Part shown: positions 61,054-61,937 of the stretch, piece by piece | Numbering within the stretch: position 1 is the stretch's first letter | Layout of the letters: each line of letters opens with the position of its first letter | NCBI GenBank assembly: GCA_018660305.1 | Contig: JABJKO010000315.1 | Span: 1 to 61,937, forward strand | DNA: 61,937 nt | Direction: 5' to 3' | Source of the DNA: Rhodospirillaceae bacterium | GTDB lineage: Bacteria > Pseudomonadota > Alphaproteobacteria > MPNO01 > UBA2964 | Made by a program: the position numbers and the translations under genes | Notes under the pieces: model-generated | Told to the model about the DNA's origin: nothing | What the model saw: only the letters and a program-made list of their open reading frames with translations | The model's database searches: none

Positions 61054-61442
61054 CCGACCCGAGACAATCGAACAGATCCTTCGGCCTGATGTTTGGTATT
61101 GTGTTCCTTATTCTTACAGGCCTCGTCTGGTTGATCGCCGGCAAAATCTTGATTTGGTTGATTATCGTGGCAGCACTTTTCTTTGTTGCCGCTTTAACGA
61201 TGCCTCTTCTGTTGTTGCCATTGAACAGGCTTTGGATGGTATTTGCCGGACGTTTGGCATGGCTGAATAATCGTCTTATTCTTGGGCTGTTTTTCTTCCT
61301 GTTCATGACCCCCATTGCGGCGGTTATGCGGCTATTCGGTTGGGATCCGATGACACTAAAAAAGCGGCCTTCCGCGGAAAACGGGTATTGGGCCTCCGTT
61401 CGCCGCGACGCGGGACCGGAAACTTTTGAGGACATGTTTTAG
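61050..61442 (+). CDS. SxtJ family membrane protein (copy 2)
   Basis: A 130-residue protein with about three hydrophobic stretches (residues 13-31, 33-50 and 70-92). It matches copy 1 (2721-3155) in order and motif: RSFGLMFGIVF, PLNRLW and the FMTPIAAVMRLFGWDP turn. ATG 61050 overlaps the oxidoreductase stop. Here it is followed by both usual partners, DUF5989 and a carbamoyltransferase. Confidence 0.78.
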   Translation: MTDPRQSNRSFGLMFGIVFLILTGLVWLIAGKILIWLIIVAALFFVAALTMPLLLLPLNRLWMVFAGRLAWLNNRLILGLFFFLFMTPIAAVMRLFGWDPMTLKKRPSAENGYWASVRRDAGPETFEDMF

Positions 61443-61456
61443 GCGGGCGCACCAGA

Positions 61457-61609
61457 ATGGGTAATGTCTTAGTTCAGCTTTATAAATTTATGCGGACCTA
61501 CCGAAAGTTCTGGTTGGCGCCGATCGTGCTGGGTTTGGTGGCGATCGGGGCTATCCTGATCGCGGCTCAGGGATCGTCTATCGCGCCCTTCATCTATGCA
61601 ATTTTCTAA
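61457..61609 (+). CDS. DUF5989 family small membrane protein (copy 2)
   Basis: A 50-residue single-helix protein with basic/aromatic start (YKFMRTYRKFWLAP) and family ending QGSSIAPFIYAIF. It begins 14 bases after SxtJ and ends nine bases before the carbamoyltransferase. The context suggests it assists that enzyme; its role is not known. Confidence 0.8.
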   Translation: MGNVLVQLYKFMRTYRKFWLAPIVLGLVAIGAILIAAQGSSIAPFIYAIF

Positions 61610-61618
61610 GGTCATCCG

Positions 61619-61937
61619 TTGATTACACTTGGCGTTTCCGCCTTCTATCACGACAGCGCGGCTGCAATTATACGTGATTCCGAGATCGTCGCGGCTGCCC
61701 AGGAGGAGCGGTTCTCCCGCAAAAAGGCGGATTCCGACTTTCCCATTGGCGCCATTGCCTATTGTCTGAAGGAAGCCGGCGTCACGCTCAACGAGGTTGA
61801 TTACGTCAGTTTCTACGATAAGCCCCTCCTGACGTTCAATCGTCTCCTGGAGACCTATCTTGCCTTTGCGCCGCGCGGCTTTCCCTCTTTCGTGAAGGCG
61901 ATCCCGGTCTGGGTAAAAGAAAAGATTTTTCAGAAAA
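61619..61937 (+). CDS. O-carbamoyltransferase, N-terminal part (cut by window edge)
   Basis: The first 106 codons of a NodU/CmcH-type carbamoyltransferase, which puts a carbamoyl group from carbamoyl phosphate onto a sugar hydroxyl. LGVSAFYHDSAAAIIRD is the N-terminal signature with the His/Asp of the adenylation site; AAAQEERFSRKKADSDFP and AIAYCLKEAG follow. The start is TTG 61619, nine bases after DUF5989. The rest of the gene is beyond the window. Confidence 0.88.
   Translation, partial: MITLGVSAFYHDSAAAIIRDSEIVAAAQEERFSRKKADSDFPIGAIAYCLKEAGVTLNEVDYVSFYDKPLLTFNRLLETYLAFAPRGFPSFVKAIPVWVKEKIFQK

Overview
The window is GC-rich chromosomal DNA from an alphaproteobacterium, most likely of the Rhodospirillales. 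The reasons are the rsmB - rpe - heparinase II/III neighbourhood at the left edge, the MarR-EPS-like regulator paired with a NusG paralogue, and frequent TTG/GTG starts at stop/start overlaps. I cannot name a genus. I saw no rRNA, tRNA, transposase or CRISPR array.

Left part (1-13.5 kb): a housekeeping stretch (rsmB, rpe, heparinase II/III family gene) has been interrupted by an FkbM methyltransferase and a SxtJ/DUF5989 membrane-protein pair. This block is bordered by a 268-bp foldback repeat on the left and an inverted copy of its end on the right. Next come a nucleotide-sugar dehydrogenase (minus strand), a GT-C-type membrane glycosyltransferase, an LPG-synthase-TM flippase-like protein, a methyltransferase (minus) and an asparagine synthetase. 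An APS-kinase pseudogene remnant abuts the asparagine synthetase tail to tail.

Control point (13.87-15.23 kb): a winged-helix/Rossmann regulator has two palindromes laid over a sigma-70-like promoter. It overlaps a NusG/RfaH-like antiterminator. Immediately downstream is a short leader with an 11-of-12 match to the enterobacterial ops element. From there to the right edge almost every gene (about 46 kb) runs in the same direction with overlaps or tiny gaps, as expected of a very long glycan operon run by processive antitermination.

Glycan locus (15.2-61.9 kb), in modules: (i) sulfate activation by a pyruvate-kinase-like/ATP-sulfurylase fusion plus APS kinase, with two sulfotransferase-like genes further down; (ii) a nonulosonate (legionaminate-type) pathway: NeuA, LegC-like aminotransferase, NeuB, NeuC and a FemAB/GNAT protein, then a PtmE-PtmF-PtmA set suggesting GDP-linked intermediates, with a DUF115/MAF-like candidate transferase; (iii) a DUF4956 - CotH kinase - VTC polymerase trio; (iv) two radical-SAM proteins and several methyltransferases; (v) an ABC exporter; (vi) a set that matches, family by family, the Campylobacter Cj1415-Cj1418 phosphoramidate pathway (glutamine kinase, cytidylyltransferase, gamma-glutamyl hydrolase, APS-kinase-like CDP-amidate kinase), followed by a methyltransferase and an alkaline-phosphatase-superfamily protein with Thr at the nucleophile position; (vii) a sugar-modifying group (TIM-barrel isomerase, SDR, two Gfo/Idh/MocA oxidoreductases, FkbM methyltransferase, GT-B-like proteins); (viii) a second SxtJ-DUF5989 pair, this time followed by the carbamoyltransferase it normally accompanies, cut by the window edge.

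Taken together the locus appears to build a surface glycan carrying acidic nonulosonate sugars decorated with sulfate, methyl, carbamoyl and probably phosphoramidate groups. The phosphoramidate module outside Campylobacter, the pyruvate-kinase/ATP-sulfurylase fusion, and the RfaH-like/ops-like control point are the most notable features.
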